This document shows, one piece after another, positions 11,466 to 26,300 of a stretch of DNA of 64,000 bases. The translations under genes and the position numbers were made by a program. The notes below the pieces were generated by a model. The model was given only the letters and a program-made list of their open reading frames with translations. It searched no databases and was not told the DNA's origin. The stretch spans positions 26,940,303 through 27,004,302 of the forward strand of contig OX243817.1 in assembly GCA_945859605.1 (NCBI GenBank). The letters are read 5' to 3'. Each line of letters begins with the position of its first letter. Position 1 is the stretch's first letter. Origin of the DNA: Lumbricus rubellus (Eukaryota; Annelida; Clitellata; Crassiclitellata; Lumbricidae).

Positions 11466-13424
11466 ACTACAATATTTTCATAAAAATACTAATCGCTGCA
11501 AAAGTTACATGGAGAAATGGCTTCGAGGCTATTATTCTTTTGGATCAAAATATTGCTAACAAACCACGAAGTGGGATGGCGGATGAAAATCTTCAGACCA
11601 AAATAAGAATCGGGAAGATTTTTCTGATTTTTGTGTGCAATAAATGCAATGATTGATGCAAATCTAGTGTCCGGGGGCGGGGGGTAATTTGAAACCGTTA
11701 CACCGGCATAAGCTGGGAAGTAAACGGCAAGTCCTATGATGCACTGGCCCGGTGTCCAGGACCTTAATTGGGATTCGTCCATTGACGGCTCAGGGCCAAG
11801 AAAAGGAGATGAGCTCCTCACCAAAGGGCCTTCGGCCCTTGGACGACTTTACTTTACTTAGTAGCCTACGAGAGTAGTAGAAACAAATAATTTGGTGAGA
11901 TCAGACGCTGATTCATGTGGAGTTGAAGCACACAATAAAGTCTATAAAGCCTACTATGGGATCCTAAGAAAGAGTAAGTGCTCAGTGCTGAACCCCCGGA
12001 AATTCTCATCCTGTTGCTCAGTAACATTTTCGAGCACGCGTAGAGTCGTTTACATTAGGTACCCCCAAGCTCGCCCAAACAAACTTTTCCTTTGCAAACC
12101 GGTCAGTTTATTGCTATAGGCTACGGTTGGCATACACCTTAGAGACGAGAAGGTTCAAGTTACACTTCTGAGTCTACTACATTCAAGTTTTTGTTTAAAT
12201 CCTTAACTAAGCCAACATATTTATAATTTTATCAAAGTTACATAAGGATCTGTGACCAATTACATTACAACCATTGTATTGTTTAATGTTACGAAGCAAC
12301 ATCGAGATCGTTAAGCACGGATGACCATTTATGGAATGATAAGCAATATGGATTGGACACAAAACTGTCCAGTGATCATCATAGGTGCAGCAAGACGTTT
12401 ACTTTTCCCATTTGTATATCCTATTTTCAGATGAATGTGTGATCAACAACTCTTAATTGTCCTACCATGTAACAGCATAAAACCAGAAAACAACACAATC
12501 ACAATAATCATAATTATATTTAGCTAGTGAATACGTACAGTCGTACACTGCAATTAATCGTTTTGTATGAATCCAAATTCATTACAATCCAACTCAGATC
12601 TGTTAGTTTACATCAAACACCAACCTCTAGCCACAGCCAAAGGCAGCAGTACTGCGAATAAAAATTACAACTACAGTAATCAACAACACAGTTATGATTA
12701 TAAATATTAATATCACTATTATTTGTAATGGAGCAATGATCCCAAAGAACCTTACAAAACTGCAGCAGATGAAACAAAGTATCTTGAATGACTAGGTCAC
12801 TGTAAGGTCTAGTTATGCAAAAGTCTTGCAGAATTGTGAATTGAAGCATAGGATTATAATAATAAAATTTATATGAAGAAACAGGTTTCCTCATGTTACC
12901 AGAAGTGTACGACAACACCCAATTTTAAGATTAAAACTAATACTAGCATTTTCTTGGAAGAGGCACCTTATAAATGAACACTTACAATAACATTAACAAT
13001 TACAATAACATAATATTATTCTAGCAAAAGGATTAATGCAAAAATAAACATTACAGCAAAGTACAACTTAACATCAAAGCAAAACTGATAATGTAGGCTG
13101 CATCTATGCAGAAAAACCTTCAGTATGCACAAACTAATTAACGTTCAGAAAAAATTAATGTTACATCAGAAGTTAGCACTTATAAGGGAAGACAATGAAC
13201 TGCAGAGGCATTAAAAATACACGTCATCATCAGCGGTGGTTTGTGAACAAAAAAAAACTTCCTAAAGTAAAAGCTAAACTATGCACCTTAGATACAAAAC
13301 TTGTACATCTTTTATTTTGGCTGTAACAGCAACTCATCTGACACAACCCGAAACACGTTAAACCACTGGCAAAATCATCAGGACCGTTAACCATAATACT
13401 ACTTTTCAGGAAGTAACGCGCCGT

Positions 13425-13566
13425 CAGTCAGTCAGCCAAATAGTCCGTCAGTCAGCCAGCCAGTCATCCCGTCAGTCAGCCAGCAAGCCAGTCAACCAGC
13501 CAGCCCAGCCCGTCAGTCAGCCAGATAGTGAGTCAATCAGATAGTCAGTCAATCAGTCAGTCAATA
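13425..13566. repeat. Degenerate CAGT/CAGC tandem repeat
   Basis: Alternating GTCAGTCAG and CAGCCAGC words, all built on a 4-bp period. Confidence 0.9.
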
Positions 13567-14076
13567 CATGGGTGATTCTACGAGTCTATCAACCAGTCAC
13601 ACAGCACAAGATAAACATCCACTAAAACTTCGGTGCACTTCATACACTGTAGCTCCGACAACCAGCGTCACCTGCAATTATTGCAGTTTGGCAGCCCAAA
13701 AAATCACACAATTTAACTCTTACGATTGTAAATATTACATCAATAAACGTCATGCAATATATAACTCAGAAAACTGGAAGACAAAAGACAGCGAAGAATG
13801 AATAATTATTAATAATTATGAATAACTATGAATAATTATGAATAATTATGAATAATTACAAGTTTCAAGCCTCTTACCCAGTCTCTACAAAACTCGCAAA
13901 ATTGCAGCAGATTTTTGTGATTCCAGCACAGTCCAAAATTTATACAAAATAACGCATAATTTCTAAACACCTTCTACGACGACAATGCGGGCACAGAAGA
14001 CACATGTATGGCAAAAAGATCTACAAAAGCTACACAAAGCATGATGTAGACATTAAAACTTATGCAAATGCGGACA

Positions 14077-14082
14077 TTTATT
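14077..14082 (-). terminator. Candidate polyadenylation signal of wls-B
   Basis: AATAAA on the minus strand about 160 nt after the stop. Other candidates lie further left, so this is only the nearest. Confidence 0.4.
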
Positions 14083-14239
14083 ATGGTAATTATATGCAGT
14101 CAAATTCAAGTCTTGCACTAATATGGTCACTGCAACAACGGATTTCTACGATGTAAGAAAGCGTTTTGTCAGCGTGAAGAACATGGAACCAGATGAATCC
14201 GATTGTGAGGATGCAGGAGATCAGACTACTACGGATCAG

Positions 14240-14334
14240 TTAGTCTGCTGCTGCCTTCTGGACAAACGCAGTCAGAACGGACGCCTCTGAAGGAATCGTA
14301 CTGAACTCAACGTGGTCTTCGTTGCTGTTTTCTT
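14240..14334 (-). CDS. wls: wls-B exon 13 (C-terminal tail, stop)
   Basis: Begins after TTGCAG. Encodes the acidic tail [20 protein letters not shown] and ends VQKAAAD with TAA at 14242-14240. Joining to exon 12 is phase-correct and matches the position and acidic character of the family tail. Confidence 0.85.
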
Positions 14335-17300
14335 CTGCAAAATGTAAGGCATCAGCTTTATTACTGGATTGTATCGCATTTAAAGGGTGTAGCATTATAC
14401 AGATCAGAAACGCAGACCATAAGAAAGGAAGATGTCGGAAGACTGGAAGCAGTGTGAGAATTGTGGAAAAATAACAGAGGGTCGGAGGTCGAGCTATGAT
14501 GATCCACATGGAATTGGAGTGTGAAAAAATACTTTACTATGGGGCTCTAAGAAAGACTTGGGGGTGGGGGTTTGAAACAACCCAAACCTCCCGGCAATTC
14601 TCACCCTGACTGGATGGTTTGAAAAGTGAATATGGCTAAAGATGGAAAAGATTAGCTGGAATGGGCATTGGGCATATAAAAGCCCAAAGAGGTACAACAA
14701 CTGGTTAATGAGGAGAGAGCTTTAGTGGGTACGCTAAGAATGAGCCAAAGGAAATGGATTGGACGCATTTTGAGAGGACACTCCCTTCTGAGAGATATCA
14801 TCGAAGAAAGAATGAAAGGAAGAATATAAGGAGGACGACAAAGATACATGTATATGCTGTTGGATCAGATGATGATGATGTTTGATAAACATATTAAACA
14901 TATTAAACAGCCATACAATTTTTACAAAACTTGTGATTCTGATATAATGGGCTTGAGGAGTCTACATGACCTTTTCACTGGGCCAAGTCCCACAGCACTG
15001 AAGAAGTGAAACATTGACGTAAAATATACACAAACAAAACATACTCTCTTAACCATTCACCGACCAAAGCGTAGTAAATAGTATGAGGAATCCTATACCC
15101 TCGGTCGGTAAATGGTTAAATGCAGTGAAAGAAAGATTGAGAAGATTCAATGTGACCATTAAGCTCACATTAAACTGCAATCTGGTTTAACATGTCAGAT
15201 GTTCTTCAGTTAAGAAATGTCACTGTAGCTCATTCGTAGAGAGGAAATAAAGAAACGTCGAGTAGAACACAAAACAGGAAGAACAGAAGCACACACAGAA
15301 GCTCAGAAAACAGACTGCAGCCACAAGCCGTAAACAAAACTCATTCCTATCCAAGCACATTAAGCATTTAACATCTGAAGACCAATCAACTGATATAAGT
15401 AGAACAAATAGAAAACAATGCAATCCTAATTACTGAAAGTCGGAAAAGGAAGTTCAGAAATGAGCAAAGCAGGACTGGACAGAGTGTATTCGGACAGAAA
15501 TTTACCACTTTTGAATCTGCAGATGTTGTCAGTTTAACAGAGCAAAGGAGAATCTAAAATGTTTTGCAAAACATCAAGAACATTTCCGATACGGAAACCA
15601 ATCAAAACAACTCTACAATACTCTACAATACACACCAGATAACACAGAATTTGGATATAGTATCACGTACAGTACATATCATAAGAATGTTGTGTCAAGA
15701 AAAGGTCACTCCCAAAAGTTACATTAAAATTCAGGATCATTGTTTGTAATCAAATCATGTAGCATGCATATGCAACAAGGTATTTCTGGTGCACTGGACC
15801 ACTGTAAAATATTAGAAACATCATCAATAAAAATAAAGGTATTTAACTCTCTGAAACTAAGCTCAAATGAGAGAAAGTTTCTAACCAATTTCAACAGCAA
15901 CGTATTTGTGCGAAGGTGCATAGAGGATGAGAAGACAGAAGACGTAGATGTTCCACATTCCATAGACACCTGACACAAAAACAAATAGTCAACAGGCCAC
16001 GTAAAACACGTTTCTCCCTTGTATTAGAGAATGAAGTAAATGTTTGCTTCTCCTACATGTACCCGTTTGTCTCAAACACTCTGAAAACAACACTGCATAA
16101 ACAACTCTGCGATAAGCATTGGTGTTTTGCAGCTTAACAGACTTAACAGCTATTCCCGACTGTTAATCCAAGGTGCTGTTGCCAAAAGCGTAAGTAGTTC
16201 AGCACAAGTGGTGTAACATAAGAGGAAGAGCAGTGCCTTATACTAACTCGAAGATGCAGCCATAGTCATTAAGCGTAAGTAGCTTGGTTTTCTTACACTT
16301 GGAGAATTTTTATTAAGAATTTTTATTAAGCAGAATGAACAGACAGACAAAGTTTTAAAATTCACAAACTCTGCCATAGGTTTTGCACGCAGAGGTAGGA
16401 ATAGGATCAAAAAATTATCATTAATAAGCATGTACATGAGTAGCATGATCTGCCACTGAAGAGAGCTGACAAGCAAATATTAAGACCCGAGACACATCAG
16501 CCGTGTGTCCAGGGTTTGAGACTTGACACGTATTGGCTGAAGAGATGTGAGACATTGAACTACCACCCAGTATGAGAATTGTGGAAAAATAACTGGGGGG
16601 GTTGGCCTATGATAAACTTTAAATTAGGGTATGAAAAACATACTTTAACATGGGGCTCTAAAAATGACTGGGGGGTTGAACCCCCCCAACCCCCCCGGCA
16701 ATTCTCACCCTGCTACCACCTACCAGTCTGGACGGCACTTGTGTATTCCAAGTGACCAGCATCACCCCATTTCCAGTGACCCTCGCTGACCTGACCCAGA
16801 ATGAACAGGATGACAGTCATGGCCGCACAGAGCAGCGTGAAAACCATAAGAAACGAGAAACGGTAGATAAGTCCCTGTCACAGAAAAACAAGAATTAATC
16901 ACATAACAATGATGGATGTGTTATAAAGCATCAACTGGGTGACACTGATAATTATAAGCGATACAAATGACAACAAATGATAGCAGATAGTTCAACAACA
17001 CAACCATTCAACCTATTAGCGTCATTGCTGGAAATTGCATAGATCTAGACATTGTATTGTATTGTATTTAAACATTTATAAAGCGCCTCTAGTAGGGTGA
17101 ACCGTTCAGAGGCGCTCCCAGTGCGCAAGGCCCCGCGAGAAGAAACAGGTTTTGAGAAGAGACAAAGCAGAGGAGATACTACCAGAAAGAAGTGTAGAGC
17201 GAACAGAAGGAGAAAGGGCATTCCAAAGAGAAGGACCAATTGAGACAAATGATCGAGACTGAGCCATAACAGTTCTAGACCGAGGAACCAAGAGGTCAAA

Positions 17301-20300
17301 TCTGTTGGATGAACGAAGTGGACGGCGGGAGGAAGCTGAGTGAGGATATTAATACAGCGCCAAATGAGAGCAAATTTTGAGCTCGTCCCACAAAAGGTAA
17401 GACATGACTAGGAGAAAAGAAAGTCACAATGGAGTGTATTCAAGAGGAGGGTCAGAAGGAGATAAAGGGCTAGAAGGGTGCAGAGCGGAGCATTTGTTGA
17501 TGCTAGGGGGAAAAGGAAATTGTTCGCAATTGACAAGTGTAATGGCATATTACATGGAGACAAGAGACAGGAGGAGATGGAGTAAACTTGTTCATGAAGC
17601 GACCAACCCTTGGATCGAGGATGGTTGAAGACAAGACAAGACAAGACAATGTCATATTGAAATAATGTAATATTAGTTGCATTTATTGTATTTGTGTCAG
17701 TCATGTGCATTAGATGAAGGTAGCGGATAAGACAAACGGGACTAATACTATTGAGAGTAAAAATTACTCTTGAAATTGAATTGTTCTTAATATGGACGAT
17801 CATTTATATTTTATAGTGAATACTTTTGTTCGTAATAAATGTGATTGTAGAGCCTATCAGTCGTTTTTGGGTGCAACATATTGCATTGTATTGTTCGCCC
17901 GGCAGGAGCCTTTCAGAAGCGCTCCAAGTGCATGCAACCCCCCACGAGAGAAGGCAGGTTTGAAACAAGAGAAAGAGGAGGAAAGACAACCAGAGAGGAG
18001 ACAGAGTGAACTGACGGGGGAAGTCCATGCCATACGGAGGGACCAAAAAGAGGACATCAAGAGATAAAGATTGTTAACTCTGAAAAGGAAAGACGAGCTT
18101 CAATACTTATTGAAATTTGCATCAGACGTAGCAGAGGCGAAAGATCGAAAGCATATGTACTGGTGGTCATTTTAATTGGCAATTATTTTAAAAGTTTATA
18201 TCTATTTGCACATTAACTTTTACGCAGCAATTGAGAATTCTAATTGATATCTACGTTCAAAGTGACAAAATCCGTATTACCATGTAGAATTCCCGACGGG
18301 GTTTGCTCATGCTAGGCAGAGACGACTTCTTAGCCATGATTGTACGGAAGACTTTCACTACCATGACAAGTAAATAGATGAAGTAGATGCAGGCTGCCAC
18401 TCCAGCAAGGATAATGAAAGTCAGCTGAACGAAAGGTTAAGGGTCAGGCAAAACTTATATTCACAAATATATGCATATTTTTAGTGCACAAAGAGTTCGA
18501 AAAGAGATACCTGAATGCAAATCAATGCATCTTCTGTCAGATGATGTGAAGAGGGTAAATAGTGTATGTACCTTCAAGAATAAAGTTTAAAAGGCTCTGT
18601 TTACAAACTATTCCTAATGTTGTTTAACTTTTGGTCTTTATACCTGCATTTATCTCGCAGCAACTAGGCACACTGTATGTTAGAATCCTGACCGTTTATT
18701 ATATTGTTTCTGATGTCTCAAATCCTTTAGAGTCTGTGATGATTTGCAGCTGCAATAATATGTTGTTTCTATTATTTCTTATTATTATTATATAATAAAT
18801 AATCTATTATTATTCTCTTAGTATTATTACTTACTTATTATTATTATTTAATAAATATAATTATTTTCAGCATTTTTATTAATTATTATTATTATTATTA
18901 TTATTATTACATTGTATGCTTATCCTGTTACTTTCAGTTATGTTCTAATTAATTAATTAAGTACTAATACTAACTTGCGTTATATAAATAGTCATGGAGC
19001 TAAGGGTCAGAACTGTATAAGCTGTTAGCTTTTTCTGATTCCTTTTGCACTCTGTTTAGTGACTCATGTTTATTCAGTTTGACTTGTATATGTGCAATAA
19101 ATAAACAAATCAAATCAAAGATAAACATCACCATTTTCACTCTAAAGAAATAAGTAATAAAAAATGATTTTCAGCCTGTCCTTTATGACTAACATCAATT
19201 AGTAGACAATCTGAAAACTATAGAAAAACCAAAAGTATCCAATAAAACTGATTTCAGATTGTAATTTGAAAAGGATACACCAAGGTATTTGCCAACGTTG
19301 GTTGCCCAAATGCTGTAAAATGGATTGGTCAACTGAACTCCGCTGAAAACCAATCAAAATGATTCTTCTATACAGTTAGACACAAACACATCTTTCAAGT
19401 AAAACTGAAGCTACAATAGCTGTTGCCTACATCCTTCCAAATCAATTTTCTCTGTCTGTTTTGGTAATAAAATAATAATGGCTTGCTAATAAGCCCACCA
19501 CTGGAAGTCGAAGTGTAGGAACAAATCCCGAGCATGTCTATAGTTGCACACTGTACAGCATATGACATCAGATACATGATAAATCTATTTCAGTATCAAT
19601 CAATCACTCAATGAATGAATGAATGAACGAATGAATGAATCAATCAATCAAATTGGCCATTTTGTAACGAAATTAAACAAGTCAGGTTTACACATCATTG
19701 TAGCTCTGTTACAAAATAGGAAAACCTAAAGGAATTAAAAATCTTGCTAAGTAGGAACACCAAATTATCGATTGCATTTTTAGATATGTAGTGGACTTAA
19801 CTAAACTGTACAATTTTAACCTACAGTAATCAAAGAAAAAAGTTGCAAATCAAAAGGAAGCAACATAAACTAAGAACAGCAAAACAAGGAAAAGAAAGCT
19901 TAGACAAACCAGTACATAACATACGATGCTAAGTTAAATTATAGTGCCATGCCAGAGTCAATAGAAATCAGTAAAGGCAAAACACAGCTCAGGTAAGTTC
20001 TCAGTAGACAGTGAGATGCAAACTCAGGAAAAGCAACCAAAGTCAACACTGTGCTTAAAATAATGACGTGCGCATTGCCTTTATTCAGCAATCACTGGAG
20101 AAGGTAACACCAACAGGTCCAACAGTGTATACTAATACATGACATCAGTTTACCTATAGTTCAAACTGACTTTTTCACAACAAAAATCAATTCCTAATCT
20201 AAGTGCATTCTCATTCTGGCATATTTCTTCCACCAATACAACCTAGATTGGCCTGCATGTTACACTGCGCTTAGTGTCCAGGGGCCCACTCCACTCTGTT

Positions 20301-23300
20301 CCTGCAGAATCTCAAAACTGTCCTATTTAGCCATAGATGGCCCAGGAACGCTGCTGAGTAGTGAGTAGCCAACCTTGAAGAGGTGCTATATAAAACTTCC
20401 AAAATGATAATAACGATCTGAAAAAAACCCATTAACCCAATATATAAGTTTAAGGTCAAGTTGAAACAAAGTACACGTGATAAGACGCGGCTGATGGATT
20501 GTTCTTACCGTTCACACATTTCAAAGACGAAGAGACAGATGCAACCGAACCCAACGGCGCACAACTGCTTCCAGTAATAGACAATGTGATTCCGATTCAT
20601 CTGATCCTGGATTAAAAACAATAATCAAATCTAAATATCATTTCTTTACAAATATAAACAATAGACAATAAAAGAAAATTCAGCAGCTCTTCTAAAAAGC
20701 GCCTCCGTTCCTGAAAACTAAAGCCCCACAACAAACTCGAAAGAAGTCGCAAGTCAGACCAGCCACCAAGGTTGTAAAACAAATCAAAAATGCAACAATA
20801 GTTAACTACTACGTCCAGTGATGAAATTATTGGAAATCACAGCCCAATGGTCACTAGAAGATTGGAAATCGCGTCCCACGGTAATTAGAAGGTTGGAAAT
20901 CACAGTTTCGCGGTAATTAGAAGATTGGAAATCACAGTTCCACGGTAATTAGAAGATACTGTCTTTGAGGTACATGCCATAATATCTTGAAATTGGAAAT
21001 GTTTTCTATAGCAATGCAGCTAGAGCAGTTGAAAATGTCATGATGGATGAACATGAACCGACCATGACGTGCTCTCCTGTGAAGATGACCCAGAAGCAGA
21101 AAAGAACGGAATAGAAAATGCCTTGACGGATGTCGCTGTACAGCACCATGAACGGCATGTGGATCCACAGCGTCAGCCAATCAACGGGTACTGGAAAAGA
21201 ACACGAACAAGAAAACGTCTAAACCTAATCACAACTACTACTTGTAGTTCTACAAGTGCTTAAGTACACATTACAATGAACTACTTTTACAAGTGTAGTC
21301 CATGGTAATGTGCATTTAAGTACTTCAAAAGCAAAGAACTACCAAATAACCTTTCTCACTTTCTGACATATATTTTAAGTTAAAATAAAACCAAGCAATA
21401 ATTTTTTACCTGTATAAGTACTCCAAAGTAATGTACCGTAATTATACCTACTTCAAAAGCCAATGAATACCATAATCTTTCTCTGTCAGATTTCTCACAT
21501 CATGCATTCAAATGAACAAGGAGATATTTATTAAAGAATTACTGTAACTTGACACTGAAACGTCTATCACATCTAAGGATTTTTATAGGATTAATTATCA
21601 AACACAAAAAAACAAAGCAATAAATGATGGCAGAACACACAAAGCAATAGATGATGGCAGAACACACAAAGCAATAGATGATGGCAGAACACACAAAGCA
21701 ATAGACGATGGCAGAACACACAAAGCAATAAATGATGGCAGTTCGGAATTGATGCAATCAATATTAAAGAAAAGAAGAAGAGCTTACTGTTAAGCAAGGT
21801 AATCGCGGCACCAAGAGCAATCAGTGTCCTTCAAAAGAAAACAACAATTCTTAACTCAATTTTGTTTCGTAGCAAATTTCTTAAAATATTTTTTTTAAAG
21901 TCAAAATTTACAAACAGTCATAAATCTGGTCAATATGAATGACATGTGAATTTGTGAAATCCGTACAGAAAGCTTAAAATATGCAATAATGTTCAAATAA
22001 TGCAACAATGTTCTAAAAATATGCATCAATGTTACATGACTCCCAGTTCACAGACTCTACTGTTATTGTTGCAAATGTTGTTGATGTTGTCATTAGTGTC
22101 TGATATGTAGGATAGAACCGAGTGAACTGACCACACCATTGAGAAGCATTGCAACCAGTCATTTAGGTTCCTCCACAAAGGTCTTTGCTTGTCTATTCCA
22201 CCACTTTCCATCACACAAGTCACTATGTGCTTTATAATAATTGTGACACTCACTGTTCGAGGACATTTGGCTTGCGGTCCATGTGGTAAAGACGCCAGAT
22301 GAACCAGACCAGCTCTATCGCAATCAGAGGAAAGACGAGGGTTTTGATGGAAAACCATACGATGGTAAAACCTCCATTTGGATGAATCACCTAGAAACAA
22401 GTAACACACGTTGACAAAAACATTAAAAAATCTTATACGTTTAAAACCTTTTATAAGTAGGAATTTGCAAATATGTTACAAGACTGAAATATCGTAAACT
22501 CAATTTAATGTGAGGAAGAAATTTCGTTTGACCAAATCTGAACAAAGCTGAATAGAAACTCTGTCACAAGTAAAATAATTAATTAATCAACACAACAGAC
22601 AGACTTGCAACCGACTTGATAACAGACTTGCAAGTTGCAAGTTCAGACTTGATAACATTGATTCATGTACAAAATGGCGATGCAAGTGACTGGGTATCCA
22701 GGTGGAACACATTTCTTACAACCAATTTTTAGACTTATATACAGCAAGTAAGAGTGACATGCAAGAATTATCCGATGACTTACGTAAGCCCAGACTTCTT
22801 TGATCGGTCCGAGATTCGCGTTGCGATCACCTGGAAAGCGAAGGTTGACGAGGTAGAACTTGTGATGGACGCTTCCCAACTCGAACAGCGGCATCATGTC
22901 ACAGTTCAGCTCTGAATTCGCCTTCATCAACAGACAAACATCGAAGCTCAAAGAGTGGCCTAAGCTCAGGATCTGTGTGCTCACTGAAACTGCACACTCT
23001 CCAGATTGTCTCTTAGTTCAATCAAATCCGTCATCATCAATCAATCAATCAATCAACTCATCATCCTCAGCCAGTTCATGTCTGATAGCTCCTATATAAA
23101 TTGGTTACTCAGTCAGAGTACAAAACGAACGAATATGTAGATTCAGTTAATCAATGAGTGAGCTAGGTCAGTAGTAGTCAGTAAGTAATGTCTGGGCACC
23201 ACATCTGTGCCTATCCTCGACCCATAAAGTTACCACCAAAAAAGCACCAGAATAACACAAGAATTGTTATAATGGTACAAGTTATAAGGAGTTTCTGGTA

Positions 23301-26300
23301 TATTCGATGCTTAGAATAATAATAATACAGCAGCTTGGAATAAGATTGGAAGAGTAGTGCACCTCCACGACACAGCTGAGTTGGCGCAATTCCATGGAGC
23401 TGGCGATCTCTGTCCAAACGCTTGCGTTATCGTCGCTGTAGCCGAGACGAGCGTTGATTGTCACCTCAACCGTCGTGTTATGCTCCAGTTTATCTACGTA
23501 ATATAACATTACATATATATATTATATATATATAACATTCACATCCGATTAGATAATAGAGCGGAAACAACCCATGAAACTATAAGAAACAATATTGCTG
23601 ACAACTGTATCAGTTTTGAAAAGTTGCAAACTTTTCTCTTAACAAGAACAAAGTTAACAACAACGATAATAACTTTATGATGAAGATACAATGAAAACAG
23701 AAAAAGTCTGCAGGAACATTAACAATGTGGGATTTACAGCCACATATAAACAAATAATTAAAATATGTCGTGAAGTCCTGGAATGCTGGAAGTAGAAGGA
23801 AGAGAGGAAGACCATGAATAACTGGCAGGACACCATCAAGGGTGACTTGAGATGTCTGGAGATGTCATGGGAAGAGGCTGAAGAATTGGCGATGGAGGAG
23901 TGGAGGAAGTGTATTGCCCGATGTGCAGACCTGCACGGGAAGGACTAAGTTCTACTAAGTCATGAAGTCCTGAAGTGCACTTTTTGTTACACTAAAGATT
24001 CATTTAATTTCGGTATTGGACACAGCTATAATCTTATAAATTACGAAGGTTGTAATAAACTCGACTCATTTCATGTCATTATAGGTGGCACGGCTATCAC
24101 ACTACATACCAAAACACGGCCACCCATGGATTTCGACTCAATACATTTCAGTGGTGCGACTATGGCAGAGGTTCTCAACCGGTGTGTCGCGACACACTAG
24201 TGTGTCGCGAATAGACCGGCGGTGTGTCGCATAAAACTGGTGTGTCGCGAAGAATTATTGGTGTGTCGCGAATTCTCACAGCATTAATCCGTTGTTCTTC
24301 CATTACACGTGACTTGCCTACTTCAGCAGTTTGACGAGCGTGGACAATGAAAATTCTTTGCTATCTATAGTTATCTATTGCATTTCATCGAAATCAGAAG
24401 CGGCCCACAATCCCTCCTTAGGCCTAGGCCTACATAAAATATTTTGCGGATGGCTCGAAAATGTGCCCTCTTAGTCTTATAGCTTATATTATAACATGTT
24501 AGCGAACACGCCGATTAAACTTTTGACAAATGCTGTAATATTCGAAAATGGGGGGGAGGGGAAAATTTGATAAGAAACGAAAATTTTACGGATGATGCGG
24601 AATTGTGTCCTCTCAGCCTGGTTGCGTATTCAATGTAAAACAAATTGTGGGCTACAAAGTCCAGGGGCTCTGAAGTCCAAATGAGTCGTTGAAATAACCC
24701 CAAACTTTTTTAACTCAATAGGCTATTTCCAGTAGGCCTACTTTTCAAGTTTTCAGTGACAATAGGCTAATTGGACGTTTTGAGGCTGCGTTTGGTTTCA
24801 ACAGCATATGTTGTCCTATGTTTTATAATATAAAAACTATTTTAATTTAACAAAGGCCTATTTAAATTTTTTAAAGATTGACATAATTTATGACGATTGC
24901 ATGGTGTGTCGCGAAATTTTCTTGCAAGTTTAGGTGTGTCGCGAGCGGAAAAAGGTTGAGAACCTCTGGACTATGGCACTACACGTGTTAAGAACATGTT
25001 GCCGGTGGAAACTGCCACGTCCTGCAGGCTTGTGGCCTGCTGGATGGTTGTTCAAATTCTTTTAAAGATAGGATGGGCAAACATCTAGCTATTACTAAAT
25101 GACAAATAAACAATAGAATTATGTTTGCTGATAAGTCACCCTGGCCATCCATGTCGTCCATCACGATGTGTAGAACAGTGACCATGCTCTGGTGAAGTCG
25201 TGACATCTCCAGGTCTCTTCCGCCGCGTGGAAGCGGAAACTGTAAGGTGAAGACAAGGTCATCTGCACTGGCCATCGGAAACTGCTTCATGATATTCGCC
25301 ACAGAGCTGTCTCTGCCACCGCATCTCCCGTGCTTTCCACGTGGAAACAGCCAGACAGGCTCTGCTCTGTCCCTGTCCGCTCTCTCGTCCACACAGATGT
25401 TTGACAAAAGCTGTTGCACATTGTTTGGTGATGGAGCTACATTCACAAAACAATTAGCATTGTTAGTCTAAGACCAATGGATACAAACAATACAATAGTA
25501 TAACCATGTGTCTTTCCATTGTTTTCCTTAAGCCAACAGCACCCTAGGGCCCATCCATATAATTATTACGTATCCCAAAAAATCATATTCTCGACATTCC
25601 CTTTACGCAAAGAGGATATCAGAGAAACTGGAACAGTGGAACCGAAATCGACTTCGTTGACCAAACCATTGACCATTCAGTCATATTCTTTTAACAATTA
25701 AGTCCTGTTTACTCATAAAACATGACATCATTCTTAAGTGCAGTGCTCTTCATGTATTGCATTGTATTGTATCTATACATTGCAACTCCAACCTTGTCTC
25801 ATGATATTATGTCGCTAATGGAGATAGCCCTCTCAAAAGTGCTTTGAACATTCTAATAAGATGCAATCGATGCATGGATGAAAAAGTTAATTGAACCAGC
25901 AGAACAAAATCATTAACCTATTGCAATGCATCACATTTGATGCAACCAGTGGTTAAACCAGTGGTAATCACATTATGCATGCATAATGTAATTACAAGTG
26001 ACAACAAAATTGCAATCAATTACAATAACAATAAAGAGGTTCAACTACCTTGGTGTCTCATCCTTCGTAAAGTTCTACTTCAACTAGACTGACAGCAGTT
26101 TCATAAACATCAGAGTATGACTCAGCATTAAATGTTCAGTCTATCAGCAAATTCAGATTGGAAGCCATCCAGGTTAGTTTAAACTTGTAATCTGAAAGAT
26201 GGATGATGACTCATTGATGAGTCTGATGACAAGAGAAAAATATGACCCAACAACCATAAATGTCAGGCTAATAATAATAATCTAAATATGAAAGATCCAT

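Larger units (their letters stand above)
11241..14076. other. Intergenic DNA between wls-A promoter and wls-B 3' end
   Basis: No supportable gene was seen. It holds a GGGA microsatellite (11379-11465), a short hairpin (AAAGGGCC/GGCCCTT near 11825), a fragment of the GTGAGAATT element family ending at about 12013, and CAGT/AGCC simple repeats (13425-13566). Short open frames here lack any family signature. Confidence 0.6.

Noticed and set aside
11359..11559. Open frame with GREGGREGG repeats
   Set aside because: Translation of a GGGA microsatellite.
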